A stretch of 64,000 bases of DNA, from assembly GCA_037783415.1 (NCBI GenBank), contig JAZGTN010000009.1, positions 4,030,001 through 4,094,000 on the forward strand, read 5' to 3'. The position numbers and the translations under genes are program-made. Under the pieces are notes generated by a model. That model did not search any database. It was not told the origin of the DNA and worked only from the letters and a program-made list of their open reading frames with translations. Of the stretch, positions 12,101-27,100 are shown one piece after another (position 1 is the first letter of the stretch; every line of letters begins with the position of its first letter). The stretch is from Leptasterias polaris. Lineage: Eukaryota; Echinodermata; Asteroidea; Forcipulatida; Asteriidae.

Positions 12101-15100
12101 AGATGAGTTAAAGACAATAGAAACATGCTTCTTGTTCCTGCAGATTGTGGTCTAAACTGCCTGAATGGAGGAACACTTGATGAACAAAGCTGCAGTTGTA
12201 CATGCGACCAATACTGGGGCAGTGAAAACTGTTCTGGTAAGTGAATTTAGCAAAGTTTGATACAGTTTAGTTAGTATTATAATTTGAAAGTTGGCAGTAA
12301 TTCTGAATTTGTTGATTTGAATTTTTAATGTGCGATCCAACATGCCTGAATGGGGTAGCATTACTCTTATCAGAGATGAGTTAAAGACATTGTTTTGGAA
12401 ATATTAAAACTAATTTCTTGTTCTTGCAGATTGTGGTCTAACCTGCCTGAATGGAGGAACACTTGATGAACAAAGCTGCAGTTGTACATGCGACCAATAC
12501 TGGGGCAGTGATAACTGTTCTGGTAAGTTAATTTAGCAAAGTTTGATAGAGTTTAGTTCGTATTATAATTTGAAAGTTGGCAGTAATTCTGAATTTGTTG
12601 TTTTGAATTTTGAATGTGCGATCCAACATGCCTGAATGGGGGTAGCATTACTCTTATCAGAGATGAGTTAAAGACAATAGAAATATGCTTCTTGTTCCTG
12701 CAGATTGTGGTCTAAACTGCCTGAATGGAGGAACACTTGAAGAAGGAAGCTGCAGTTGTACATGTGACCAATACTGGGGCACTGATAACTGTTCTGGTAA
12801 GTGAGTTTAGCAAAGTTTGATACAGTTAGTACCATAATTTGAAAGTTGACAATAATTCTGAATTCCTTGTTTTGAATCTTGCTTTGTTTGATCAAACCTG
12901 CCTGAAAGGCGGAGCATTACATGATAGCAGAGATGTGTTAAAGACATTGTTTTGGAAATATTAAAAGTAATTTCTTGTTCTTGCAGATTGTGGTCTAACC
13001 TGCCTGAATGGAGGAACACTTGATGAAGTAAGCTGCAGTTGTACATGCGACCAATACTGGGGCACTGATAACTGTTCTGGTAAGTGAATATTGCAAAGTT
13101 TGATACAGTTAGTACCATAATTTGAAAGTTGACAATAATTCTGAATTCCTTGTTTTGAATCTTGCTTTGTTTGATCAAACCTGCCTGAAAGAGGGAGCAT
13201 TACATGATAGCAGAGATGTGTTAAAGACATTGTTTTGGAAATATTAAAACTAATTTCTTGTTCTTGCAGATTGTGGTCTAACCTGCCTGAATGGAGGAAC
13301 ACTTGATGAACAAAGCTGCAGTTGTACATGCGACCAATACTGGGGCAGTGAAAACTGTTCTGGTAAGTGAATTTAGCAAAGTTTGATACAGTTTAGTTAG
13401 TATTATAATTTGAAAGTTGGCAGTAATTCTGAATTTGTTGTTTTGAATTTTGAATGTGCGATCCAACATGCCTGAATGGGGTAGCATTACTCTTATCAGA
13501 GATGAGTTAAAGACAATAGAAACATGCTTCTTGTTCCTGCAGATTGTGGTCTAAACTGCCTGAATGGAGGAACACTTGATGAACAAAGCTGCAGTTGTAC
13601 ATGCGACCAATACTGGGGCAGTGATAACTGTTCTGGTAAGTGAATTTAGCAAAGTTTGTTACAGTTTAGTTAGTATTATAACTTGAAAGTTGGCAGTAAT
13701 TCTGAATTTGTTGTTTTGAATTTTGAATGTGCGATCCAACATGCCTGAATGGGGTAGCATTACTCTTATCAGAGATGAGTTAAAGACAATAGAAATATGC
13801 TTCTTGTTCCTGCAGATTGTGGTCTAAACTGCCTGAACGGAGGAACACTTGAAGAAGGAAGCTGCAGTTGTACATGTGACCAATACTGGGGCACTGATAA
13901 CTGTTCTGGTAAGTGAGTTTAGCAAAGTTTGATACAGTTAGTACCATAATTTGAAAGTTGACAATAATTCTGAATTCCTTGTTTTGAATCTTGCTTTGTT
14001 TGATCAAACCTGCCTGAAAGGCGGAGCATTACATGATAGCAGAGATGTGTTAAAGACATTGTTTTGGAAATATTAAAAGTAATTTCTTGTTCTTGCAGAT
14101 TGTGGTCTAACCTGCCTGAATGGAGGAACACTTGATGAAGTAAGCTGCAGTTGTACATGCGACCAATACTGGGGCACTGATAACTGTTCTGGTAAGTGAA
14201 TATTGCAAAGTTTGATACAGTTAGTACCATAATTTGAAAGTTGACAATAATTCTGAATTCCTTGTTTTGAATCTTGCTTTGTTTGATCAAACCTGCCTGA
14301 AAGAGGGAGCATTACATGATAGCAGAGATGTGTTAAAGACATTGTTTTGGAAATATTAAAACTAATTTCTTGTTCTTGCAGATTGTGGTCTAACCTGCCT
14401 GAATGGAGGAACACTTGATGAACAAAGCTGCAGTTGTACATGCGACCAATACTGGGGCAGTGAAAACTGTTCTGGTAAGTGAATTTAGCAAAGTTTGATA
14501 CAGTTTAGTTAGTATTATAATTTGAAAGTTGGCAGTAATTCTGAATTTGTTGTTTTGAATTTTGAATGTGCGATCCAACATGCCTGAATGGGGTAGCATT
14601 ACTCTTATCAGAGATGAGTTAAAGACAATAGAAACATGCTTCTTGTTCCTGCAGATTGTGGTCTAAACTGCCTGAATGGAGGAACACTTGATGAACAAAG
14701 CTGCAGTTGTACATGCGACCAATACTGGGGCAGTGATAACTGTTCTGGTAAGTGAATTTAGCAAAGTTTGTTACAGTTTAGTTAGTATTATAACTTGAAA
14801 GTTGGCAGTAATTCTGAATTTGTTGTTTTGAATTTTGAATGTGCGATCCAACATACCTGAATGGGGTAGCATTACTCTTATCAGAGATGAGTTAAAGACA
14901 ATAGAAATATGCTTCTTGTTCCTGCAGATTGTGGTCTAAACTGCCTGAACGGAGGAACACTTGAAGAAGGAAGCTGCAGTTGTACATGTGACCAATACTG
15001 GGGCACTGATAACTGTTCTGGTAAGTGAGTTTAGCAAAGTTTGATACAGTTAGTACCATAATTTGAAAGTTGACAATAATTCTGAATTCCTTGTTTTGAA

Positions 15101-18100
15101 TCTTGCTTTGTTTGATCAAACCTGCCTGAAAGGGGGAGCATTACATGATAGTAGAGATGTTTTAAAGACATTGTTTTGGAAATATTAAAAGTAATTTCTT
15201 GTTCTTGCAGATTGTGGTCTAACCTGCCTGAATGGAGGAACACTTGATGAAGTAAGCTGCAGTTGTACATGCGACCAATACTGGGGCACTGATAACTGTT
15301 CTGGTAAGTGAATATTGCAAAGTTTGATACAGTTAGTACCATAATTTGAAAGTTGACAATAATTCTGAATTCCTTGTTTTGAATCTTGCTTTGTTTGATC
15401 AAACCTGCCTGAAAGAGGGAGCATTACATGATAGCAGAGATGTGTTAAAGACATGGTTTTGGAAATATTAAAACTAATTTCTTGTTCTTGCAGATTGTGG
15501 TCTAACCTGCCTGAATGGAGGAACACTTGATGAACAAAGCTGCAGTTGTACATGCGACCAATACTGGGGCAGTGAAAACTGTTCTGGTAAGTGAATTTAG
15601 CAAAGTTTGATACAGTTTAGTTAGTATTATAACTTGAAAGTTGGCAGTAATTCTGAATTTGTTGATTTGAATTTTGAATGTGCGATCCAACATGCCTGAA
15701 TGGGGTAGCATTACTCTTATCAGAGATGAGTTAAAGACAATAGAAACATGCTTCTTGTTCCTGCAGATTGTGGTCTAAACTGCCTGAACGGAGGAACACT
15801 TGAAGAAGGAAGCTGCAGTTGTACATGTGACCAATACTGGGGCACTGATAACTGTTCTGGTAAGTGAGTTTAGCAAAGTTTGATACAGTTTAGTTAGTAT
15901 TATAATTTGAAAGTTGGCAGTAATTCTGAATTTGTTGATTTGAATTTTTAATGTGCGATCCAACATGCCTGAATGGGGTAGCATTACTCTTATCAGAGAT
16001 GAGTTAAAGACATTGTTTTGGAAATATTAAAACTAATTTCTTGTTCTTGCAGATTGTGGTCTAACCTGCCTGAATGGAGGAACACTTGATGAACAAAGCT
16101 GCAGTTGTACATGCGACCAATACTGGGGCAGTGATAACTGTTCTGGTAAGTTAATTTAGCAAAGTTTGATAGAGTTTAGTTAGTATTATAATTTGAAAGT
16201 TGGCAGTAATTCTGAATTTGTTGTTTTGAATTTTGAATGTGCGATCCAACATGCCTGAATGGGGGTAGCATTACTCTTATCAGAGATGAGTTAAAGACAA
16301 TAGAAATATGCTTCTTGTTCCTGCAGATTGTGGTCTAAACTGCCTGAACGGAGGAACACTTGAAGAAGGAAGCTGCAGTTGTACATGTGACCAATACTGG
16401 GGCACTGATAACTGTTCTGGTAAGTGAGTTTAGCAAAGTTTGATACAGTTAGTACCATAATTTGAAAGTTGACAATAATTCTGAATTCCTTGTTTTGAAT
16501 CTTGCTTTGTTTGATCAAACCTGCCTGAAAGGCGGAGCATTACATGATAGCAGAGATGTGTTAAAGACATTGTTTTGGAAATATTAAAAGTAATTTCTTG
16601 TTCTTGCAGATTGTGGTCTAACCTGCCTGAATGGAGGAACACTTGATGAAGTAAGCTGCAGTTGTACATGCGACCAATACTGGGGCACTGATAACTGTTC
16701 TGGTAAGTGAATATTGCAAAGTTTGATACAGTTAGTACCATAATTTGAAAGTTGACAATAATTCTGAATTCCTTGTTTTGAATCTTGCTTTGTTTGATCA
16801 AACCTGCCTGAAAGAGGGAGCATTACATGATAGCAGAGATGTGTTAAAGACATTGTTTTGGAAATATTAAAACTAATTTCTTGTTCTTGCAGATTGTGGT
16901 CTAACCTGCCTGAATGGAGGAACACTTGATGAACAAAGCTGCAGTTGTACATGCGACCAATACTGGGGCAGTGAAAACTGTTCTGGTAAGTGAATTTAGC
17001 AAAGTTTGATACAGTTTAGTTAGTATTATAATTTGAAAGTTGGCAGTAATTCTGAATTTGTTGTTTTGAATTTTGAATGTGCGATCCAACATGCCTGAAT
17101 GGGGTAGCATTACTCTTATCAGAGATGAGTTAAAGACAATAGAAACATGCTTCTTGTTCCTGCAGATTGTGGTCTAAACTGCCTGAATGGAGGAACACTT
17201 GATGAACAAAGCTGCAGTTGTACATGCGACCAATACTGGGGCAGTGATAACTGTTCTGGTAAGTGAATTTAGCAAAGTTTGTTACAGTTTAGTTAGTATT
17301 ATAACTTGAAAGTTGGCAGTAATTCTGAATTTGTTGTTTTGAATTTTGAATGTGCGATCCAACATACCTGAATGGGGTAGCATTACTCTTATCAGAGATG
17401 AGTTAAAGACAATAGAAATATGCTTCTTGTTCCTGCAGATTGTGGTCTAAACTGCCTGAACGGAGGAACACTTGAAGAAGGAAGCTGCAGTTGTACATGT
17501 GACCAATACTGGGGCACTGATAACTGTTCTGGTAAGTGAGTTTAGCAAAGTTTGATACAGTTAGTACCATAATTTGAAAGTTGACAATAATTCTGAATTC
17601 CTTGTTTTGAATCTTGCTTTGTTTGATCAAACCTGCCTGAAAGGCGGAGCATTACATGATAGCAGAGATGTGTTAAAGACATTGTTTTGGAAATATTAAA
17701 AGTAATTTCTTGTTCTTGCAGATTGTGGTCTAACCTGCCTGAATGGAGGAACACTTGATGAAGTAAGCTGCAGTTGTACATGCGACCAATACTGGGGCAC
17801 TGATAACTGTTCTGGTAAGTGAATATTGCAAAGTTTGATACAGTTAGTACCATAATTTGAAAGTTGACAATAATTCTGAATTCCTTGTTTTGAATCTTGC
17901 TTTGTTTGATCAAACCTGCCTGAAAGAGGGAGCATTACATGATAGCAGAGATGTGTTAAAGACATTGTTTTGGAAATATTAAAACTAATTTCTTGTTCTT
18001 GCAGATTGTGGTCTAACCTGCCTGAATGGAGGAACACTTGATGAACAAAGCTGCAGTTGTACATGCGACCAATACTGGGGCAGTGAAAACTGTTCTGGTA

Positions 18101-21100
18101 AGTGAATTTAGCAAAGTTTGATACAGTTTAGTTAGTATTATAATTTGAAAGTTGGCAGTAATTCTGAATTTGTTGTTTTGAATTTTGAATGTGCGATCCA
18201 ACATGCCTGAATGGGGTAGCATTACTCTTATCAGAGATGAGTTAAAGACAATAGAAACATGCTTCTTGTTCCTGCAGATTGTGGTCTAAACTGCCTGAAT
18301 GGAGGAACACTTGATGAACAAAGCTGCAGTTGTACATGCGACCAATACTGGGGCAGTGATAACTGTTCTGGTAAGTGAATTTAGCAAAGTTTGTTACAGT
18401 TTAGTTAGTATTATAACTTGAAAGTTGGCAGTAATTCTGAATTTGTTGTTTTGAATTTTGAATGTGCGATCCAACATACCTGAATGGGGTAGCATTACTC
18501 TTATCAGAGATGAGTTAAAGACAATAGAAATATGCTTCTTGTTCCTGCAGATTGTGGTCTAAACTGCCTGAACGGAGGAACACTTGAAGAAGGAAGCTGC
18601 AGTTGTACATGTGACCAATACTGGGGCACTGATAACTGTTCTGGTAAGTGAGTTTAGCAAAGTTTGATACAGTTAGTACCATAATTTGAAAGTTGACAAT
18701 AATTCTGAATTCCTTGTTTTGAATCTTGCTTTGTTTGATCAAACCTGCCTGAAAAGGGGGAGCATTACATGATAGTAGAGATGTTTTAAAGACATTGTTT
18801 TGGAAATATTAAAAGTAATTTCTTGTTCTTGCAGATTGTGGTCTAACCTGCCTGAATGGAGGAACACTTGATGAAGTAAGCTGCAGTTGTACATGCGACC
18901 AATACTGGGGCACTGATAACTGTTCTGGTAAGTGAATATTGCAAAGTTTGATACAGTTAGTACCATAATTTGAAAGTTGACAATAATTCTGAATTCCTTG
19001 TTTTGAATCTTGCTTTGTTTGATCAAACCTGCCTGAAAGAGGGAGCATTACATGATAGCAGAGATGTGTTAAAGACATGGTTTTGGAAATATTAAAACTA
19101 ATTTCTTGTTCTTGCAGATTGTGGTCTAACCTGCCTGAATGGAGGAACACTTGATGAACAAAGCTGCAGTTGTACATGCGACCAATACTGGGGCAGTGAA
19201 AACTGTTCTGGTAAGTGAATTTAGCAAAGTTTGATACAGTTTAGTTAGTATTATAACTTGAAAGTTGGCAGTAATTCTGAATTTGTTGATTTGAATTTTG
19301 AATGTGCGATCCAACATGCCTGAATGGGGTAGCATTACTCTTATCAGAGATGAGTTAAAGACAATAGAAACATGCTTCTTGTTCCTGCAGATTGTGGTCT
19401 AAACTGCCTGAACGGAGGAACACTTGAAGAAGGAAGCTGCAGTTGTACATGTGACCAATACTGGGGCACTGATAACTGTTCTGGTAAGTGAGTTTAGCAA
19501 AGTTTGATACAGTTTAGTTAGTATTATAATTTGAAAGTTGGCAGTAATTCTGAATTTGTTGATTTGAATTTTTAATGTGCGATCCAACATGCCTGAATGG
19601 GGTAGCATTACTCTTATCAGAGATGAGTTAAAGACATTGTTTTGGAAATATTAAAACTAATTTCTTGTTCTTGCAGATTGTGGTCTAACCTGCCTGAATG
19701 GAGGAACACTTGATGAACAAAGCTGCAGTTGTACATGCGACCAATACTGGGGCAGTGATAACTGTTCTGGTAAGTTAATTTAGCAAAGTTTGATAGAGTT
19801 TAGTTAGTATTATAATTTGAAAGTTGGCAGTAATTCTGAATTTGTTGTTTTGAATTTTGAATGTGCGATCCAACATGCCTGAATGGGGGTAGCATTACTC
19901 TTATCAGAGATGAGTTAAAGACAATAGAAATATGCTTCTTGTTCCTGCAGATTGTGGTCTAAACTGCCTGAACGGAGGAACACTTGAAGAAGGAAGCTGC
20001 AGTTGTACATGTGACCAATACTGGGGCACTGATAACTGTTCTGGTAAGTGAGTTTAGCAAAGTTTGATACAGTTAGTACCATAATTTGAAAGTTGACAAT
20101 AATTCTGAATTCCTTGTTTTGAATCTTGCTTTGTTTGATCAAACCTGCCTGAAAGGCGGAGCATTACATGATAGCAGAGATGTGTTAAAGACATTGTTTT
20201 GGAAATATTAAAAGTAATTTCTTGTTCTTGCAGATTGTGGTCTAACCTGCCTGAATGGAGGAACACTTGATGAAGTAAGCTGCAGTTGTACATGCGACCA
20301 ATACTGGGGCACTGATAACTGTTCTGGTAAGTGAATATTGCAAAGTTTGATACAGTTAGTACCATAATTTGAAAGTTGACAATAATTCTGAATTCCTTGT
20401 TTTGAATCTTGCTTTGTTTGATCAAACCTGCCTGAAAGAGGGAGCATTACATGATAGCAGAGATGTGTTAAAGACATTGTTTTGGAAATATTAAAACTAA
20501 TTTCTTGTTCTTGCAGATTGTGGTCTAACCTGCCTGAATGGAGGAACACTTGATGAACAAAGCTGCAGTTGTACATGCGACCAATACTGGGGCAGTGAAA
20601 ACTGTTCTGGTAAGTGAATTTAGCAAAGTTTGATACAGTTTAGTTAGTATTATAATTTGAAAGTTGGCAGTAATTCTGAATTTGTTGTTTTGAATTTTGA
20701 ATGTGCGATCCAACATGCCTGAATGGGGTAGCATTACTCTTATCAGAGATGAGTTAAAGACAATAGAAATATGCTTCTTGTTCCTGCAGATTGTGGTCTA
20801 AACTGCCTGAACGGAGGAACACTTGAAGAAGGAAGCTGCAGTTGTACATGTGACCAATACTGGGGCACTGATAACTGTTCTGGTAAGTGAGTTTAGCAAA
20901 GTTTGATACAGTTAGTACCATAATTTGAAAGTTGACAATAATTCTGAATTCCTTGTTTTGAATCTTGCTTTGTTTGATCAAACCTGCCTGAAAGGGGGAG
21001 CATTACATGATAGTAGAGATGTTTTAAAGACATTGTTTTGGAAATATTAAAAGTAATTTCTTGTTCTTGCAGATTGTGGTCTAACCTGCCTGAATGGAGG

Positions 21101-24100
21101 AACACTTGATGAAGTAAGCTGCAGTTGTACATGCGACCAATACTGGGGCACTGATAACTGTTCTGGTAAGTGAATATTGCAAAGTTTGATACAGTTAGTA
21201 CCATAATTTGAAAGTTGACAATAATTCTGAATTCCTTGTTTTGAATCTTGCTTTGTTTGATCAAACCTGCCTGAAAGAGGGAGCATTACATGATAGCAGA
21301 GATGTGTTAAAGACATGGTTTTGGAAATATTAAAACTAATTTCTTGTTCTTGCAGATTGTGGTCTAACCTGCCTGAATGGAGGAACACTTGATGAACAAA
21401 GCTGCAGTTGTACATGCGACCAATACTGGGGCAGTGAAAACTGTTCTGGTAAGTGAATTTAGCAAAGTTTGATACAGTTTAGTTAGTATTATAACTTGAA
21501 AGTTGGCAGTAATTCTGAATTTGTTGATTTGAATTTTGAATGTGCGATCCAACATGCCTGAATGGGGTAGCATTACTCTTATCAGAGATGAGTTAAAGAC
21601 AATAGAAACATGCTTCTTGTTCCTGCAGATTGTGGTCTAAACTGCCTGAACGGAGGAACACTTGAAGAAGGAAGCTGCAGTTGTACATGTGACCAATACT
21701 GGGGCACTGATAACTGTTCTGGTAAGTGAGTTTAGCAAAGTTTGATACAGTTTAGTTAGTATTATAATTTGAAAGTTGGCAGTAATTCTGAATTTGTTGA
21801 TTTGAATTTTTAATGTGCGATCCAACATGCCTGAATGGGGTAGCATTACTCTTATCAGAGATGAGTTAAAGACATTGTTTTGGAAATATTAAAACTAATT
21901 TCTTGTTCTTGCAGATTGTGGTCTAACCTGCCTGAATGGAGGAACACTTGATGAACAAAGCTGCAGTTGTACATGCGACCAATACTGGGGCAGTGATAAC
22001 TGTTCTGGTAAGTTAATTTAGCAAAGTTTGATAGAGTTTAGTTAGTATTATAATTTGAAAGTTGGCAGTAATTCTGAATTTGTTGTTTTGAATTTTGAAT
22101 GTGCGATCCAACATGCCTGAATGGGGGTAGCATTACTCTTATCAGAGATGAGTTAAAGACAATAGAAATATGCTTCTTGTTCCTGCAGATTGTGGTCTAA
22201 ACTGCCTGAACGGAGGAACACTTGAAGAAGGAAGCTGCAGTTGTACATGTGACCAATACTGGGGCACTGATAACTGTTCTGGTAAGTGAGTTTAGCAAAG
22301 TTTGATACAGTTAGTACCATAATTTGAAAGTTGACAATAATTCTGAATTCCTTGTTTTGAATCTTGCTTTGTTTGATCAAACCTGCCTGAAAGGCGGAGC
22401 ATTACATGATAGCAGAGATGTGTTAAAGACATTGTTTTGGAAATATTAAAAGTAATTTCTTGTTCTTGCAGATTGTGGTCTAACCTGCCTGAATGGAGGA
22501 ACACTTGATGAAGTAAGCTGCAGTTGTACATGCGACCAATACTGGGGCACTGATAACTGTTCTGGTAAGTGAATATTGCAAAGTTTGATACAGTTAGTAC
22601 CATAATTTGAAAGTTGACAATAATTCTGAATTCCTTGTTTTGAATCTTGCTTTGTTTGATCAAACCTGCCTGAAAGAGGGAGCATTACATGATAGCAGAG
22701 ATGTGTTAAAGACATTGTTTTGGAAATATTAAAACTAATTTCTTGTTCTTGCAGATTGTGGTCTAACCTGCCTGAATGGAGGAACACTTGATGAACAAAG
22801 CTGCAGTTGTACATGCGACCAATACTGGGGCAGTGAAAACTGTTCTGGTAAGTGAATTTAGCAAAGTTTGATACAGTTTAGTTAGTATTATAATTTGAAA
22901 GTTGGCAGTAATTCTGAATTTGTTGTTTTGAATTTTGAATGTGCGATCCAACATGCCTGAATGGGGTAGCATTACTCTTATCAGAGATGAGTTAAAGACA
23001 ATAGAAACATGCTTCTTGTTCCTGCAGATTGTGGTCTAAACTGCCTGAATGGAGGAACACTTGATGAACAAAGCTGCAGTTGTACATGCGACCAATACTG
23101 GGGCAGTGATAACTGTTCTGGTAAGTGAATTTAGCAAAGTTTGTTACAGTTTAGTTAGTATTATAACTTGAAAGTTGGCAGTAATTCTGAATTTGTTGTT
23201 TTGAATTTTGAATGTGCGATCCAACATACCTGAATGGGGTAGCATTACTCTTATCAGAGATGAGTTAAAGACAATAGAAATATGCTTCTTGTTCCTGCAG
23301 ATTGTGGTCTAAACTGCCTGAACGGAGGAACACTTGAAGAAGGAAGCTGCAGTTGTACATGTGACCAATACTGGGGCACTGATAACTGTTCTGGTAAGTG
23401 AGTTTAGCAAAGTTTGATACAGTTAGTACCATAATTTGAAAGTTGACAATAATTCTGAATTCCTTGTTTTGAATCTTGCTTTGTTTGATCAAACCTGCCT
23501 GAAAGGCGGAGCATTACATGATAGCAGAGATGTGTTAAAGACATTGTTTTGGAAATATTAAAAGTAATTTCTTGTTCTTGCAGATTGTGGTCTAACCTGC
23601 CTGAATGGAGGAACACTTGATGAAGTAAGCTGCAGTTGTACATGCGACCAATACTGGGGCACTGATAACTGTTCTGGTAAGTGAATATTGCAAAGTTTGA
23701 TACAGTTAGTACCATAATTTGAAAGTTGACAATAATTCTGAATTCCTTGTTTTGAATCTTGCTTTGTTTGATCAAACCTGCCTGAAAGAGGGAGCATTAC
23801 ATGATAGCAGAGATGTGTTAAAGACATTGTTTTGGAAATATTAAAACTAATTTCTTGTTCTTGCAGATTGTGGTCTAACCTGCCTGAATGGAGGAACACT
23901 TGATGAACAAAGCTGCAGTTGTACATGCGACCAATACTGGGGCAGTGAAAACTGTTCTGGTAAGTGAATTTAGCAAAGTTTGATACAGTTTAGTTAGTAT
24001 TATAATTTGAAAGTTGGCAGTAATTCTGAATTTGTTGTTTTGAATTTTGAATGTGCGATCCAACATGCCTGAATGGGGTAGCATTACTCTTATCAGAGAT

Positions 24101-27100
24101 GAGTTAAAGACAATAGAAACATGCTTCTTGTTCCTGCAGATTGTGGTCTAAACTGCCTGAATGGAGGAACACTTGATGAACAAAGCTGCAGTTGTACATG
24201 CGACCAATACTGGGGCAGTGATAACTGTTCTGGTAAGTGAATTTAGCAAAGTTTGTTACAGTTTAGTTAGTATTATAACTTGAAAGTTGGCAGTAATTCT
24301 GAATTTGTTGTTTTGAATTTTGAATGTGCGATCCAACATACCTGAATGGGGTAGCATTACTCTTATCAGAGATGAGTTAAAGACAATAGAAATATGCTTC
24401 TTGTTCCTGCAGATTGTGGTCTAAACTGCCTGAACGGAGGAACACTTGAAGAAGGAAGCTGCAGTTGTACATGTGACCAATACTGGGGCACTGATAACTG
24501 TTCTGGTAAGTGAGTTTAGCAAAGTTTGATACAGTTAGTACCATAATTTGAAAGTTGACAATAATTCTGAATTCCTTGTTTTGAATCTTGCTTTGTTTGA
24601 TCAAACCTGCCTGAAAAGGGGGAGCATTACATGATAGTAGAGATGTTTTAAAGACATTGTTTTGGAAATATTAAAAGTAATTTCTTGTTCTTGCAGATTG
24701 TGGTCTAACCTGCCTGAATGGAGGAACACTTGATGAAGTAAGCTGCAGTTGTACATGCGACCAATACTGGGGCACTGATAACTGTTCTGGTAAGTGAATA
24801 TTGCAAAGTTTGATACAGTTAGTACCATAATTTGAAAGTTGACAATAATTCTGAATTCCTTGTTTTGAATCTTGCTTTGTTTGATCAAACCTGCCTGAAA
24901 GAGGGAGCATTACATGATAGCAGAGATGTGTTAAAGACATGGTTTTGGAAATATTAAAACTAATTTCTTGTTCTTGCAGATTGTGGTCTAACCTGCCTGA
25001 ATGGAGGAACACTTGATGAACAAAGCTGCAGTTGTACATGCGACCAATACTGGGGCAGTGAAAACTGTTCTGGTAAGTGAATTTAGCAAAGTTTGATACA
25101 GTTTAGTTAGTATTATAACTTGAAAGTTGGCAGTAATTCTGAATTTGTTGATTTGAATTTTGAATGTGCGATCCAACATGCCTGAATGGGGTAGCATTAC
25201 TCTTATCAGAGATGAGTTAAAGACAATAGAAACATGCTTCTTGTTCCTGCAGATTGTGGTCTAAACTGCCTGAACGGAGGAACACTTGAAGAAGGAAGCT
25301 GCAGTTGTACATGTGACCAATACTGGGGCACTGATAACTGTTCTGGTAAGTGAGTTTAGCAAAGTTTGATACAGTTTAGTTAGTATTATAATTTGAAAGT
25401 TGGCAGTAATTCTGAATTTGTTGATTTGAATTTTTAATGTGCGATCCAACATGCCTGAATGGGGTAGCATTACTCTTATCAGAGATGAGTTAAAGACATT
25501 GTTTTGGAAATATTAAAACTAATTTCTTGTTCTTGCAGATTGTGGTCTAACCTGCCTGAATGGAGGAACACTTGATGAACAAAGCTGCAGTTGTACATGC
25601 GACCAATACTGGGGCAGTGATAACTGTTCTGGTAAGTTAATTTAGCAAAGTTTGATAGAGTTTAGTTAGTATTATAATTTGAAAGTTGGCAGTAATTCTG
25701 AATTTGTTGTTTTGAATTTTGAATGTGCGATCCAACATGCCTGAATGGGGGTAGCATTACTCTTATCAGAGATGAGTTAAAGACAATAGAAATATGCTTC
25801 TTGTTCCTGCAGATTGTGGTCTAAACTGCCTGAACGGAGGAACACTTGAAGAAGGAAGCTGCAGTTGTACATGTGACCAATACTGGGGCACTGATAACTG
25901 TTCTGGTAAGTGAGTTTAGCAAAGTTTGATACAGTTAGTACCATAATTTGAAAGTTGACAATAATTCTGAATTCCTTGTTTTGAATCTTGCTTTGTTTGA
26001 TCAAACCTGCCTGAAAGGCGGAGCATTACATGATAGCAGAGATGTGTTAAAGACATTGTTTTGGAAATATTAAAAGTAATTTCTTGTTCTTGCAGATTGT
26101 GGTCTAACCTGCCTGAATGGAGGAACACTTGATGAAGTAAGCTGCAGTTGTACATGCGACCAATACTGGGGCACTGATAACTGTTCTGGTAAGTGAATAT
26201 TGCAAAGTTTGATACAGTTAGTACCATAATTTGAAAGTTGACAATAATTCTGAATTCCTTGTTTTGAATCTTGCTTTGTTTGATCAAACCTGCCTGAAAG
26301 AGGGAGCATTACATGATAGCAGAGATGTGTTAAAGACATTGTTTTGGAAATATTAAAACTAATTTCTTGTTCTTGCAGATTGTGGTCTAACCTGCCTGAA
26401 TGGAGGAACACTTGATGAACAAAGCTGCAGTTGTACATGCGACCAATACTGGGGCAGTGAAAACTGTTCTGGTAAGTGAATTTAGCAAAGTTTGATACAG
26501 TTTAGTTAGTATTATAATTTGAAAGTTGGCAGTAATTCTGAATTTGTTGTTTTGAATTTTGAATGTGCGATCCAACATGCCTGAATGGGGTAGCATTACT
26601 CTTATCAGAGATGAGTTAAAGACAATAGAAACATGCTTCTTGTTCCTGCAGATTGTGGTCTAAACTGCCTGAATGGAGGAACACTTGATGAACAAAGCTG
26701 CAGTTGTACATGCGACCAATACTGGGGCAGTGATAACTGTTCTGGTAAGTGAATTTAGCAAAGTTTGTTACAGTTTAGTTAGTATTATAACTTGAAAGTT
26801 GGCAGTAATTCTGAATTTGTTGTTTTGAATTTTGAATGTGCGATCCAACATACCTGAATGGGGTAGCATTACTCTTATCAGAGATGAGTTAAAGACAATA
26901 GAAATATGCTTCTTGTTCCTGCAGATTGTGGTCTAAACTGCCTGAACGGAGGAACACTTGAAGAAGGAAGCTGCAGTTGTACATGTGACCAATACTGGGG
27001 CACTGATAACTGTTCTGGTAAGTGAGTTTAGCAAAGTTTGATACAGTTTAGTTAGTATTATAATTTGAAAGTTGGCAGTAATTCTGAATTTGTTGATTTG

